Shown here in pieces: positions 32,046 to 41,176 of a stretch of 52,765 bases of DNA; the stretch's first letter is position 1, and every line of letters starts with the position of its first letter. A model generated the notes under the pieces. That model made no database searches. It worked only from the letters and a program-made list of their open reading frames with translations, and had not been told where the DNA came from. The position numbers and the translations under genes were made by a program. This DNA comes from Opitutaceae bacterium. GTDB taxonomy: Bacteria > Verrucomicrobiota > Verrucomicrobiia > Opitutales > Opitutaceae. Location: contig JANQKV010000071.1 in the NCBI GenBank assembly GCA_028280945.1, forward strand, positions 1 through 52,765, given 5' to 3'.

Positions 32046-33281
32046 TCAGGAACCAACTGATCGGCGCCACGGCCGAAAGGCCCCGTAAACGGCTCCGCGG
32101 AGCAACCACTCCAGCGGACCTTGGTTGAAGTGCTTCAGCCAGATGGGCGCCAACAGGAGTTGCAGGGTGGAAACCACCAGAAAAATGCCAAACTGGCCAC
32201 TGCGGGAAACCTCTCCAAACCACCCGAAGCCATGCCCAAAAAACAGGGTCGTGGCGATCAGGGTTTGGCCAAGGTAGCAGGTCAGGGCCACCCGCCCGAC
32301 TGCCGCGAATCGAGCCCGCCACGCCGTCATTTTGGCTCTCAGCACCAACGTGGCGACCACTCCCACGTAGCCCAGGGTTACCAGCAGGCTCCCAAAGTAG
32401 TTAAACTGTGAATACAAAAACATGGACTCGGCCCAGGCCCACCCGGTGGAAACGTTCAGCCCGGCCCCGGTGATGACCAGGAGCAATCCGACGGGCAGGC
32501 AGATCGCGGCCATTCGCTGGTAGTGCTTTACCTTCCATTGGCCGGAAAGCAGGCCCCATTGGAAGAGTCCCATCCCGATCAGCATCAATCCGCAGATTCG
32601 CCAGAGAAAAAAGATGAGCATGACAAAGGTCTGCATGGCGGCCGCCTCCGGCACGCGGATTTCCATCTGCTCCCGCCAGCTTCCTTGCATGATTTCGATT
32701 TCAGCGGCCACGTCCTCTTCACCGGGGGCCCATTCCTCCAATTCGGCCTGAAAGGCCTCGCCGTCGAGTTGTGACGCCCAGCCCGCATAGCTTGCGAGAA
32801 ACAGCAGGGGAGTGACACTGAACACCAGACAACCGATGACGACCTGTTTGAGAGGTTTGATTCGGCGCAGCAGAAACACCAGAAAACCGCAGATCGCGTA
32901 GGCCACCAGGATATCGCCCCACCACAGCAGGTAGGCGTGGGCCATTCCGATCAGGAACAGCACAAACGTTCTCCGCAGGTGCCGGGCCCAGGACGAGCGT
33001 TTTGCTTGGTCAGCCCGTCGGGACATCACCACCAAGCCGGCTCCAAACAGCAGGGAAAACAGGGTGATGAACTTGGTATCGAAGAACACATGGACCACCC
33101 ACCAGGCTGCGCCATTGAGTCCCTCCATCGACCCGTATGCGCTCGGGTTCATATAGGCGGCCATGGGCATGGAAAATGACCACAGGTTGACGGCAAAAAT
33201 CCCCAGCATCGCGATGCCCCGCAGGACATCAAAAAGCTCAAAGCGCTCGGCACTCGGCACAGGGCCCGGGGAGATATTCAT
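32046..33281 (-). CDS. DUF418 (YeiB-like) membrane protein
   Basis: About 411 residues with eight or more spans. It begins FELFDVLRGIAMLGIFAVNLWSF, the hallmark of the YeiB/DUF418 family, continues with FDTKFITLFSLLFGAGLVVMS and ends with ALTCYLGQTLIATTLFFG followed by LLAPIWLKHFNQGPLEWLLRG. The family is related to acyltransferase-3-like membrane proteins and is suspected to act in envelope modification or transport, with no proven reaction. ATG 33281 is preferred over the TTG at 33317. It has no evident operon partner. Confidence 0.88.
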   Translation of the reverse strand: MNISPGPVPSAERFELFDVLRGIAMLGIFAVNLWSFSMPMAAYMNPSAYGSMEGLNGAAWWVVHVFFDTKFITLFSLLFGAGLVVMSRRADQAKRSSWARHLRRTFVLFLIGMAHAYLLWWGDILVAYAICGFLVFLLRRIKPLKQVVIGCLVFSVTPLLFLASYAGWASQLDGEAFQAELEEWAPGEEDVAAEIEIMQGSWREQMEIRVPEAAAMQTFVMLIFFLWRICGLMLIGMGLFQWGLLSGQWKVKHYQRMAAICLPVGLLLVITGAGLNVSTGWAWAESMFLYSQFNYFGSLLVTLGYVGVVATLVLRAKMTAWRARFAAVGRVALTCYLGQTLIATTLFFGHGFGWFGEVSRSGQFGIFLVVSTLQLLLAPIWLKHFNQGPLEWLLRGAVYGAFRPWRRSVGS

Positions 33282-33348
33282 GGCGGGGAGAAAACGAGGT
33301 TTATGCTCGTGACACAAGGACCCAGCGGTCGGTCGTCACGGTGAGAGT

Positions 33349-33385
33349 GAAAATGAAAAGCCGGAACGCGGATGCGTTCCGGCTT
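33349..33385 (-). terminator. Intrinsic terminator of the GH5/CBM35 gene
   Basis: A perfect 12-bp stem (AAGCCGGAACGC at 33358-33369, GCGTTCCGGCTT at 33374-33385) with loop GGAT. On the minus strand it is followed by TTCATTTTC. It lies 31 bases after the minus-strand stop at 33416. Confidence 0.82.
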
Positions 33386-33415
33386 GAAAACCGACCGGGC
33401 AAGAGGGGGGATACG

Positions 33416-35257
33416 CTACTTGACCACCTCAATCGAATCGAGATGCACCCAACCCCAGGATTTGCGGATCTCGACCGTGTTGTTGCCGGAGTTGAAGTTC
33501 ACGTTGTTGACCGTGACCGTCGTCCAGCCGCTGTTTGAGTTGAACTGCACCTGGCCAAGGCTGTTGCCGTTGACATACAGGTCGTTGTACTTGGTGCCGA
33601 AGGGCGCGCTGAAACGGATCCGGAGGTTGTGAGTGCCGGCGGCGTTTAACGTCACGGTGACACTCACTTTGTCACCATTGTCGTTGAACGTGCCGCCATC
33701 GATATAGCCCGCGCCTTCGTATCCGGAACCGGTGCTGGTTGTGCTCACACCGGTCAGCGTGCCGTCCTCGGTCTGGACCTTCAGGGTTTCGGAACCACCG
33801 CCGGAACCGCTACCGGCTCCCACGACAGTGAAGGCGTCCACGTCGATCCATCCCCAGGACTTGCGCAGCTCGATCGTGTTGTTGCCGGCATTAAAGGCCA
33901 ACCCGTTGACCGTGACTTCGCTCCAGCCGCTGGTCTGGGGGAAGTAGACCTCGCCTTGATTTGCGCCGTTCACCCAGAGGTAGTTGTATTTGTTCTGGCC
34001 GGCCTGGTAGCGAATTTTCAGCGAGTGGGTGCCGGCGGAGGCGAGGTTGGCGGTGACGGAAAACCTGTCGCCGTTGTCGTTGAACGTGTTGGCGAGAATG
34101 TGTCCGGAACCCTGATATCCCGGGGCGGTGGTGCCGACCGATACGCCGGTGAGGGTGCCATCCTCGGCTTGCAGCACGAGGTCGCTGCCACTGCCGCCCC
34201 CGCTGCCGGACGGGAAGATGAGATTCGGGTAGTTGTTGAACATGGCCTGGGTGGCGGCCTTGAAATCGTCGATGTCGCCGTAGGAGTCCACGCCGTTGGA
34301 AGTCCACGCCATGCCGCCCTGGTAGCCGCGGTCGTAGAGGCGCTGGTAGTTTTGGGTGGGATTGTATCCGGCCGCTCCGGAAGCACCAAACTCACCGACA
34401 ATCACCGGTTTTTCACTGATGTTGTATTGGGCGGGGGAGGTGTCGAACGGGTTGCCGAAGTATGGGTCCATCCACTCGTAGTAGTGCAGCTTGTAAAAGT
34501 CCAGATAGGCCCCGGATTGATACGAGCCCAGGCTGGCGTCGCTGAGAAGGTTCAGGCCGCCATTGGCGTAGGCGTAATCAGAATTCAGATACTTGGGGCC
34601 GGTGCCGAAACCCGAGGTGACCAGCACGTCGGAGTTGCCATGCACGGCGTTGGCCACGCGAGCGATCAGGTCCAGGGTGTTGGCCCGGTTGATGCCATGG
34701 TTTTCGAAGGTCCAGTCGATCTCATTGCCGACGTCCACGGCCCAGAAGTAAGGATTGTTTTTGTAGCGGTTGATGAAAGGCACGACGTAGTTGTTGACGA
34801 AGGAAGCACGGTTGCTGGCCGAGGCATACATGTTTCTCCAGGCTTGGAAATCCGTGTTGGGACTCTTGGTGTGATCGAACGAAATGAACGCGATCATGAG
34901 GTGAATCTCGTAGCTCTGGGCGATCTGGAAGAGGTCGTCCACGTCATCCCAGAATGCCTGGGTCGGACCGCTCACATAACCTCCGGAGTTGATGTTGATG
35001 TGGCCGTCGCCGTTGCAGGAAATCCATACGCGGGTGGCGTTCACGTCGGCGTTTGCCATGCGCTGGAACTCGTTGCCCCAATTGGTGTAATTGAAGCTGC
35101 CTCCGAAGTCGTTCCAGGCGATCCAGGGAGTGTTGGCGCCGTTTATCCAGATACGGGATCCATTTGATCGAAATTCGGTGCCGGAGACACTGATGCGTTG
35201 GCCGAAAAGTGGCGCCACGAGCGCCATCATCAGCAGGGAGATGAGGAGTTTTTTCAT
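33416..35257 (-). CDS. Secreted GH5-type glycosidase (mannanase-like) with two CBM35-like modules
   Basis: About 613 residues. Signal peptide KKLLISLLMMALVAPLFG. The clan A TIM-barrel spans about 20-365: the acid/base Glu is in DVGNEIDW and the nucleophile Glu in VIVGEFGASG. Gly/Ser linkers (GSGGGSGSD and GAGSGSGGGSE) join two duplicated carbohydrate-binding modules (EDGTLTGVS..GYQGSGHI and EDGTLTGVS..GYEGAGYI, each ending RKSWGW). Similar enzymes are beta-mannanases, but the specificity is not certain. The start at 35257 is preceded by AAGGA about 10 bases away, one of few Shine-Dalgarno-like sites here. The LacI gene directly upstream may control it. Confidence 0.85.
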   Translation of the reverse strand: MKKLLISLLMMALVAPLFGQRISVSGTEFRSNGSRIWINGANTPWIAWNDFGGSFNYTNWGNEFQRMANADVNATRVWISCNGDGHININSGGYVSGPTQAFWDDVDDLFQIAQSYEIHLMIAFISFDHTKSPNTDFQAWRNMYASASNRASFVNNYVVPFINRYKNNPYFWAVDVGNEIDWTFENHGINRANTLDLIARVANAVHGNSDVLVTSGFGTGPKYLNSDYAYANGGLNLLSDASLGSYQSGAYLDFYKLHYYEWMDPYFGNPFDTSPAQYNISEKPVIVGEFGASGAAGYNPTQNYQRLYDRGYQGGMAWTSNGVDSYGDIDDFKAATQAMFNNYPNLIFPSGSGGGSGSDLVLQAEDGTLTGVSVGTTAPGYQGSGHILANTFNDNGDRFSVTANLASAGTHSLKIRYQAGQNKYNYLWVNGANQGEVYFPQTSGWSEVTVNGLAFNAGNNTIELRKSWGWIDVDAFTVVGAGSGSGGGSETLKVQTEDGTLTGVSTTSTGSGYEGAGYIDGGTFNDNGDKVSVTVTLNAAGTHNLRIRFSAPFGTKYNDLYVNGNSLGQVQFNSNSGWTTVTVNNVNFNSGNNTVEIRKSWGWVHLDSIEVVK

Positions 35258-35410
35258 GGGGTGTGTTTCCTTGTGGAAGGATGTGGGATTACTCCGAACC
35301 CCTCGTAAAAAGCGGGGGTAGGAGATGGGTGGTAATGGTAGTGATCCTGCCCCTTCGCAGTCCCCTGAGCGAGCGACCCGCTGGTCACACATTCGACCTC
35401 TTTGAACCGG

Positions 35411-35428
35411 TGAATCCCCGGTGATTCA
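35411..35428. promoter_or_regulatory. Inverted repeat upstream of the GH5 gene, possible operator
   Basis: TGAATC (35411-35416) and GATTCA (35423-35428) flank CCCGGT in the gap between the LacI gene and the GH5 gene. It has the size and symmetry of a LacI-family operator, and the regulator gene is adjacent. The evidence is only the symmetry and position. Confidence 0.3.
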
Positions 35429-35449
35429 GGGTGTTTTTTCTCTTAACGA

Positions 35450-36475
35450 TCAACGCGGCACGAGCGTGGGCCCGTCCTGCCAAGCGGAGTCGATCAGGGT
35501 ATTGGTCGGCTGATCCGGCACACCGTGGCGGTGGTTGATGAGCATGCCGGAAAGAAAATCAACGGCGAGTTGCCCGATGGCGCCACACGCGTGAACCACC
35601 CCGGCGTAGCGTGAGTCGGGCTGATCCAGAAAACAGTCCACGAATCCGATTTCGTCCGGGGCCTTCCGCCCGGTGCGCGTGCAGATTTCAGCGTAAATCG
35701 CGTTCGGGGCCAGAATCACGTCGGGTCGGTAGGCGGCATACCAGTCCTCGACTCCTGCGCAATGTGCTTCCACCGCTTCGTGTTCGTAAAGAAACGGCGG
35801 AATCCGCTGGGCCAAAGGCAGTTTCTGCTGCTCCCACCCGTAAGCAATTTCCCAATCATAGTTGACCAACCTGGGCCAATCCCGACCCATGACCAATCCC
35901 GGTCGCCGATATCCATACTCCCGGGTTTTCTGAATCGCTGTCATCAGGGTCTGCTGATGATTGACCGCAATGCTGTGCAGGGCGGGATTCTCCGGCTGGC
36001 AGCCAATCCGGACCGCGGAAAACTCACCCCAGTCAAGCTCCAGATTGAGTCTTCCTTTGGCGAACGAAGACAGGATCAGACCTTCGATGTTTCGGGCGTG
36101 CAGAATCTCCTGCAAACGGCGGGAGCTGAGTTGTTGGTCGTGGAGGTTAAACTCGTCCAGGTGGAAACCCAAATCGGCCGCCCGCTTGCGCGTTCCCCAC
36201 AGGAAATGCCGATGATGGCAGATCTCTGTGAGGGGAAGTTGCCAGTCACTTATAAAACCAAGGGTCAGCACATGACTCCGTCGTTTTTGCGACTCTCGGT
36301 AGCGGCAGAGGGCGGAGAGAAAAGGGTCCTCCGTGTAGCCCAGTTTTTTGGCCATCGCCTGAATCTTGGCGCGGGTGGACTTGGGGATTTTGGGGCTGTT
36401 GCGCAGGGCCAGCGAAACAGTTGAAACGTGCACACCAACAGCTTGAGCGATCGATTTTTGGGATACGCGCGCCAT
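35450..36475 (-). CDS. LacI-family transcriptional regulator
   Basis: A 341-residue DNA-binding repressor or activator. The N-terminal helix-turn-helix is clear (SQKSIAQAVGVHVSTVSLALR at about 5-25) with the hinge region IPKSTRAKIQAMAKKLGY. A periplasmic-binding-protein-like sensor domain follows (LTLGFISDW, IEGLILSSF, IGCQPENPALHSIAVNH, GFVDCFLDQPDSRYAGV). It likely senses a sugar and controls the adjacent GH5 gene and perhaps the SMP-30-like or GH78 genes. It is followed by the GH5 gene on the same strand. Confidence 0.93.
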   Translation of the reverse strand: MARVSQKSIAQAVGVHVSTVSLALRNSPKIPKSTRAKIQAMAKKLGYTEDPFLSALCRYRESQKRRSHVLTLGFISDWQLPLTEICHHRHFLWGTRKRAADLGFHLDEFNLHDQQLSSRRLQEILHARNIEGLILSSFAKGRLNLELDWGEFSAVRIGCQPENPALHSIAVNHQQTLMTAIQKTREYGYRRPGLVMGRDWPRLVNYDWEIAYGWEQQKLPLAQRIPPFLYEHEAVEAHCAGVEDWYAAYRPDVILAPNAIYAEICTRTGRKAPDEIGFVDCFLDQPDSRYAGVVHACGAIGQLAVDFLSGMLINHRHGVPDQPTNTLIDSAWQDGPTLVPR

Positions 36476-36693
36476 GGGAATTTGACGAAGCGGTTGACGG
36501 GGTGGGATGAGTGAGAACGGAGTGTCTGGTGACTTTTCGATTGGTAGGCCGACCCCCTCAGATCGGAAAGCTGTGGCTTGTTGGCCGTTCAGCAGACCGG
36601 TTTTCGATTCTCCCCTGGCCCCCGGGAGGTAGATCTGCCCGCCGTGGATGAGACGACCCGTAGCCCCCGGAGCCTAATTTACATTCGATTTAC

Positions 36694-36706
36694 TTGGCTT
36701 AAGCAA
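36694..36706. promoter_or_regulatory. GCTTAAGC-centred palindrome, possible LacI-type operator
   Basis: TTGGCTTAAGCAA contains the perfect 8-bp palindrome GCTTAAGC (36697-36704) in the 256-base gap between the SMP-30-like gene and the LacI gene, on its upstream side. It could be an autoregulatory site. The rest of this gap (36476-36731) shows nothing recognisable. Confidence 0.3.
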
Positions 36707-36731
36707 ACTGGCGGATTCCGGGGAGGGAGGC

Positions 36732-37634
36732 TCACAGGGAGATAAACACGAGCTCCCCGGCCTTGCTGTCCGGCACAATCAAGAGCCTACGCTCCCGATC
36801 CAGATAATGATCGGCTGCGGACTGAGCAGTATGGAGCAGGATCGGCTCGTGGCCGTGAGGCGGGTATTGCCAGATCTTTCCGGTGAAGACTTCGGTGATA
36901 AAAAGATTGCCGTGATCGTCGGTCTCGACCCCGTCAGCCGACCGGTGTCCGGTTGCGATCATTCTGGGTTTTTCTCCCGGATAAGCCGCCACGACATGGC
37001 CGAGGAAAAACGACGCGACCAGAATGCGCCCGTCCGGTTCCACAAACGTGCCGTTGGGATGAAACATCTGGGCGGAGTCTCCCATGGCGAGGGTCACGGT
37101 GCCGTCCCAGGCAATGTGATAAACCCGTCCGCCCGGTTCTTGCTCAAGCACGGCGGGATCATCGATCGCGCGAAAGCCGTCAGGGCCAAACATCTGGCCG
37201 CTGTTGTTCATCTCGGTTACAAACACCCCACGCTGGTTGGGATCGAGGGCGACATCGTTGAGGTAAACGGGTGGAATCGGAAATTGATCAGGGCCCGCGA
37301 GCAGGGTGCGGTTGCCGTTAAGGTCGATACGCCAAACGTGGGTCTTGTCGGCAGTCACCAGCGTCTCGCCCGTGAACACGATGCCCTTTGGCTCCTGGAG
37401 ACCTCCGATGTAAAATTGACTCACATTACCCTTCGCGTCGACTCGATGGATGGCCCCATCGGTGGCGGCATCGGGGTGGTTGCCGCGCTCGCCCATGATG
37501 GTGACAAAGAGATCACCACTCCAACCACGCGTGACACTCTCGGGGTTCTTGCCGACCGGCAGGGTGTCGATCTTGATTCCGGCGGACAGGGCAACGGAAG
37601 TGGCGAGCAGCAGGGGGACCAGGGAACGCATCAT
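36732..37634 (-). CDS. Secreted SMP-30/gluconolactonase-like beta-propeller protein
   Basis: A 300-residue protein with signal peptide (SLVPLLLATSVALSAG). Repeated propeller blades are visible: GDLFVTIMGERGNHPDA, LQEPKGIVFTGETLVTADKTH, VYLNDVALDPNQRGVFVTEM, HPNGTFVEPDGRILVASFFLG and ADGVETDDHGNLFITEVFTG. The pattern of P-x-G or N-D at blade starts suits the SMP-30/strictosidine-synthase-like group, which includes lactonases. The substrate is unknown. It lies in the glycan-use region upstream of the LacI gene on the same strand. Confidence 0.75.
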   Translation of the reverse strand: MMRSLVPLLLATSVALSAGIKIDTLPVGKNPESVTRGWSGDLFVTIMGERGNHPDAATDGAIHRVDAKGNVSQFYIGGLQEPKGIVFTGETLVTADKTHVWRIDLNGNRTLLAGPDQFPIPPVYLNDVALDPNQRGVFVTEMNNSGQMFGPDGFRAIDDPAVLEQEPGGRVYHIAWDGTVTLAMGDSAQMFHPNGTFVEPDGRILVASFFLGHVVAAYPGEKPRMIATGHRSADGVETDDHGNLFITEVFTGKIWQYPPHGHEPILLHTAQSAADHYLDRERRLLIVPDSKAGELVFISL

Positions 37635-37690
37635 CGGAGCAGAGAGTTTACGAGTGGAAGAGGCAAAGGCCGGTCGACTGGACCGAAATG

Positions 37691-38035
37691 TCAGCGGGGC
37701 AGATTTTTGATTTCAGGGTTCTTCTTGCGATCGCTCCAGCGTTTCCAGCGCTCGCGGATTCTCAGCTCCATCCAGTCCAAGCTGCGGGCCAGCCATGCCG
37801 ACTCCCCGGAGATGAGAAAACCGGCCAAACCCCAAAAAAGAACGGCGGGGCCCGGGGTAAGCATCAGTGGCACCGCGATGATGCAGCAGATGATGGCCAA
37901 CAAAATTGTGATGGGACGTCCCACGAGGCGTTCGCCGCGGGCGCGCAGTTCAGCCCGACGGCGATAGCGGTCGCGAAACCGGCTTCCCGGCTCCGCGTTG
38001 CGAAACTCCCGCCAGAACTCACGCAACCGCTTCAT
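37691..38035 (-). CDS. Small membrane protein, PGPGW-like
   Basis: About 114 residues. A basic N-terminal helix (KRLREFWREFRNAEPGSRFRDR) is followed by two close spans at about 43-80 (ITILLAIICCIIAVPLMLTPG, then AVLFWGLAGFLISGES) and an amphipathic tail (LARSLDWMELRIRERWKRW). The segment LTPGPAVLFWGLAGFLISGE resembles the PGPGW family of short membrane proteins, with PGPA instead of PGPGW. Function is unknown. The start at 38035 is preferred over 38065. Confidence 0.6.
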   Translation of the reverse strand: MKRLREFWREFRNAEPGSRFRDRYRRRAELRARGERLVGRPITILLAIICCIIAVPLMLTPGPAVLFWGLAGFLISGESAWLARSLDWMELRIRERWKRWSDRKKNPEIKNLPR

Positions 38036-38218
38036 GGATGGGCCGGATTGAGGCGGGGATGCCACGGTGGGTCAACGCCCGGAACCCAACATGATCGGGA
38101 TACGCTTCGTGGCACCTGATGGGGCGGAGCGGTTATCAGTCTGGTTTGACTGACTCTCTTATCAAGATCCGTCGCTACTTCGGATCGATTGGCGTCTGCA
38201 CGAAGGTGGATAGGCCGG

Positions 38219-40510
38219 TTAATGCAAAGACGGCGAAAACCGCAGCGACCACTCGCCGGCGGAGAGCACGATGCGCTCCGGGGCGGTTTGGGGTGCAGTG
38301 GCATTGACCTGCACGTTCGGCAAGTGCGCTGGCCGGGGGATTTCGGCCTCGGTGCCAGGTGGCACCACCACGTCGATGACCAGATCGTCGCCGTCGCGTT
38401 GGGTCGCGGCGGTAATGCGACCCGCGGCGGAGGGTACGACCACTGCGGCTGAGTTGAGGGGGCCGAGGCGGGGCGCAACTTCAAAACGGGCGAACCCCGG
38501 TGCGAGCGGCGCGACACCGGCGATGTAACGCGAGAGCAAGGTGAGGGGGCCGCCACTCCAGGCGTGGTTGATCGTGCCGCCGCCAAAACCCTCCGCCCCG
38601 ATGCCCCAGCCTTCGTAAAGGGTGGTGTAGTCGTCGGCCAACATGGCGGCATAACGCGATTTCATCCGCGCCAGGGCGTCGTCGACAAAGCCCATGCGGA
38701 TGAGGGCCTCGAGCACGTATTTTTCCATGTAGGGACTGGACTGGCGGCGCTCCCGCAGAACGTCACGAATTTTTGAATACGTGGAGGATGGCGCGAGCGT
38801 GGCCACCACTGCGAGGCCGTTGCCGCGGTCGTCGGGGGCGCCGGTATGATCCGGTGAGCGATAGGCGGTGCCATCCCAGCAGTTGAAGTGGAAGGCGGTG
38901 CGCAGAGCGATGAGTTGCTGGTCGACCTGCGCGGCGGCCTCGGGGCGGTCGAGCAGGTGGTAGAGGTCGCGCTGGCCGATGAGGGCAAGGGCGTACCACC
39001 CCTGGTAGAGCAGGCCGAGGTCCTTCTCCTCGCCCCAGTCGCCCCAGGTCCAGCCGCCGGCCCGGGGCTCGACGAGGCCGTCCTCCCCGATCTGCCAGAG
39101 GGTGAGGTAACGCTCAATGGCCGGCATCACCTCGGCGGCCAGGGCGAGGTCGCCGCTGTCGTGAATGTAGGTCCAGAATCCGTAGTGGCCGATGCTGGCG
39201 AGCATCTGCGTGGGCAGTTCCTTGTCCCAATTGCCCGCCGGCACGGGCGAATAGAGAGTGCCGTCCTCACGCTGCCAGTGGATGAGCTCCCGGATGGCCT
39301 TGCGGGTGATGGCGTCGGAGCGCCGGTCGAGGGCGTAAAACGTCTGACCCAGTTCGATCACGACGTCACCCCACCACTGAGCGCGCTCGCGGTCGGGGCA
39401 GTCCATGTAGTTGTCGCGCAGGGTCACGTAGAGGGTGCGAATGGACTCCTGCCAGAGCTGGTTGAGCAGCGGATCATCGCAGGCGAAGCTGCCGACGAAA
39501 TCGGTATCATACCCGGTTTCACGATACGCGAGATCCAGGATGGTGACCTCCGGCGGGAAGCGGAACTCCACGGTGTGGCCGTTCATCCACGCCGGGCATT
39601 CGAACGTCTGCACGCCGGCGCGGGTCACGTATTCAGTGCGCACGTTGGGTGGGCCGCCCCCGCGGTAGTGGTCGGTGCGGATGTCGACGGTGAGCCCGGC
39701 TGGGGCGGCGATGGTGAAAATGGGGTGGACGTGGGCATTGTAGGGCAGGCGGGCGCGCACGATGCCATTCGCGTCACGGGTGGGCGCGCGGGTGGCGAAT
39801 TCCGGAAACGCGAGCACGCCATAGTCACGCCATTGGGGAATCGGTCGGGCCACCAGGTCGTGCCACGGCGCGGCGGGAGGCGGTCCTACGACAATGGCGG
39901 ACGGCCAGGCCGAATCATCAAAACCGGCGGTGGGCCATGCGGGCAGATCCTTCCGGGCGTCGAAGTGCACATTGGCTTCGGAAAGTCGGTAGTTGGGGTG
40001 CGGTTCGCCGGTCGAGCCGAAGGCGGGGTGCGGTGCGATCCGCCAGGACGTATCTGTTCCGAGGATACGCCCATCCGGGAGTTGTGTTTCCAGCACGAGT
40101 CCGGCGCGACCGCTGTCGACATGACTGAAACCGTGCCGGCCCCAAAACCATACCAGCACCGCCAGGGTATTTTCGCCCCTGGTCAGGTAAGGGGCGAGGT
40201 CCACCTCGTCGTAGTAAGTCGCCTGAGGGCGGGGTCCACGTTTGAGACCGCCCTCGCGGATCACCAGTTGCCCGTTGACCCACAGCCAATACTTGGAGTC
40301 CACGGCGATCCGGGTGGGTGCGGCGGCAGGTTGGGAATCAATTGACCACGTGCCGCGGAACACCAACCACGAGTTGGGCTGGGTGGCAATTTCCGGCGCG
40401 GGGCTGATCCACGACGCCGACCAGACGTTGTTGTTCTCGGCTCGTGCGAAACCAAGGATCGTGGTGAGCAGAATCAGCAGAGCGATGGAGGAGGAACGGG
40501 GAAGCGACAT
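38219..40510 (-). CDS. Secreted alpha-L-rhamnosidase-like protein (GH78 type)
   Basis: A 763-residue protein with a signal peptide (IALLILLTTILGFARA). An N-terminal beta-sandwich domain (WSASWISPAPEIATQ, YWLWVNGQLVIREGG) precedes the (alpha/alpha)6 barrel. The GH78 active-site region is visible as NYMDCPDRERAQWWGD, with acidic residues matching the family DCPQR-E motif. The C-terminal NHAWSGGPLTLLSRYIAGV and LGPLNSAAVVVPSAAG are also typical. It would release L-rhamnose from glycans in the periplasm. It sits beside the two-component system and TonB receptor. There is no Shine-Dalgarno before the ATG. Confidence 0.9.
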   Translation of the reverse strand: MSLPRSSSIALLILLTTILGFARAENNNVWSASWISPAPEIATQPNSWLVFRGTWSIDSQPAAAPTRIAVDSKYWLWVNGQLVIREGGLKRGPRPQATYYDEVDLAPYLTRGENTLAVLVWFWGRHGFSHVDSGRAGLVLETQLPDGRILGTDTSWRIAPHPAFGSTGEPHPNYRLSEANVHFDARKDLPAWPTAGFDDSAWPSAIVVGPPPAAPWHDLVARPIPQWRDYGVLAFPEFATRAPTRDANGIVRARLPYNAHVHPIFTIAAPAGLTVDIRTDHYRGGGPPNVRTEYVTRAGVQTFECPAWMNGHTVEFRFPPEVTILDLAYRETGYDTDFVGSFACDDPLLNQLWQESIRTLYVTLRDNYMDCPDRERAQWWGDVVIELGQTFYALDRRSDAITRKAIRELIHWQREDGTLYSPVPAGNWDKELPTQMLASIGHYGFWTYIHDSGDLALAAEVMPAIERYLTLWQIGEDGLVEPRAGGWTWGDWGEEKDLGLLYQGWYALALIGQRDLYHLLDRPEAAAQVDQQLIALRTAFHFNCWDGTAYRSPDHTGAPDDRGNGLAVVATLAPSSTYSKIRDVLRERRQSSPYMEKYVLEALIRMGFVDDALARMKSRYAAMLADDYTTLYEGWGIGAEGFGGGTINHAWSGGPLTLLSRYIAGVAPLAPGFARFEVAPRLGPLNSAAVVVPSAAGRITAATQRDGDDLVIDVVVPPGTEAEIPRPAHLPNVQVNATAPQTAPERIVLSAGEWSLRFSPSLH

Positions 40511-40519
40511 GGCGGGAGA

Positions 40520-41176
40520 TCAGTCGAGGTGGATGAGTCCGCGTTGCACGGCGATGGCGACCAGTTCCGTACGGTCGGCGGCTCCCAGCTTGGCCAGCAG
40601 GCTGCGAACATGGGCTTTGGCGGTGAACTCGGTGAAGTTGAGGATGCCGGCAATGTCACGGTTGGTCAGGCCCTTGACCACAAGGGGCAGCACCTCGCGC
40701 TCGCGATCAGTAAGTTCACCAAAGGTGGCACGCTCCTCCAGACGCTGTTGCACGGCGGGCGGGATATAGCGCTCGCCCCGCGCAGCTGCTTCGATGGCGC
40801 GCAGAAGTTCGGGGCCGGGCACACTCTTGAGCAGGTAGCCCGCGGCCCCGGCTTCGAGGGCGCGGTGAATGTCTTCATCGCCATCGTAGGTGGTGAGCAT
40901 GAGGATGCGGGCATCGGGATGGGCGGTGCAGATTTGGCGGGTCGCCTCGATGCCGGTACCATCGGGCAGGCGCAGGTCCATCAGCGTAACGTCGGGCTGG
41001 TGTCGGGCGTAGCGTTCCACGGCGGAGGCAGCGTTGTCGGCTTCCGCGATGACGGCGAAGTCGTTGCGCAGACTGAGCACGGTTTTTAGTCCGGCGCGAA
41101 AGACAAAGTGGTCGTCAACGACCATGAGTTTGAGGGGTGGATCAAAAGTGGGCATGGGAAAGTCAGGAAGAGGCAT
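40520..41176 (-). CDS. NarL/FixJ-type response regulator
   Basis: A 218-residue regulator. The receiver domain has acidic residues in VVDDHFVFRAG, the phospho-acceptor Asp in VTLMDLRLPDG, Thr in LMLTTYDGDED and Lys in YLLKSVPG. The C-terminal LuxR-type HTH is LTDREREVLPLVVKGLTNRDIAGIL..KAHVRSLLAKLGAADRTEL. The start at 41176 overlaps the end of the kinase gene by 14 bases; ATG at about 41155 is an alternative. It is the partner of the kinase encoded just upstream and probably controls the divergent TonB receptor and the downstream rhamnosidase. Confidence 0.95.
   Translation of the reverse strand: MPLPDFPMPTFDPPLKLMVVDDHFVFRAGLKTVLSLRNDFAVIAEADNAASAVERYARHQPDVTLMDLRLPDGTGIEATRQICTAHPDARILMLTTYDGDEDIHRALEAGAAGYLLKSVPGPELLRAIEAAARGERYIPPAVQQRLEERATFGELTDREREVLPLVVKGLTNRDIAGILNFTEFTAKAHVRSLLAKLGAADRTELVAIAVQRGLIHLD

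Noticed and set aside
38036..38218. tRNA or small RNA in the gap before the rhamnosidase stop
   Set aside because: No cloverleaf or strong hairpin with a T-run could be drawn; nothing is called in this 183-base gap.
38888..40345. Plus-strand 485-codon open frame opposite the rhamnosidase
   Set aside because: Antisense shadow; the minus-strand frame has a signal peptide and GH78 motifs.
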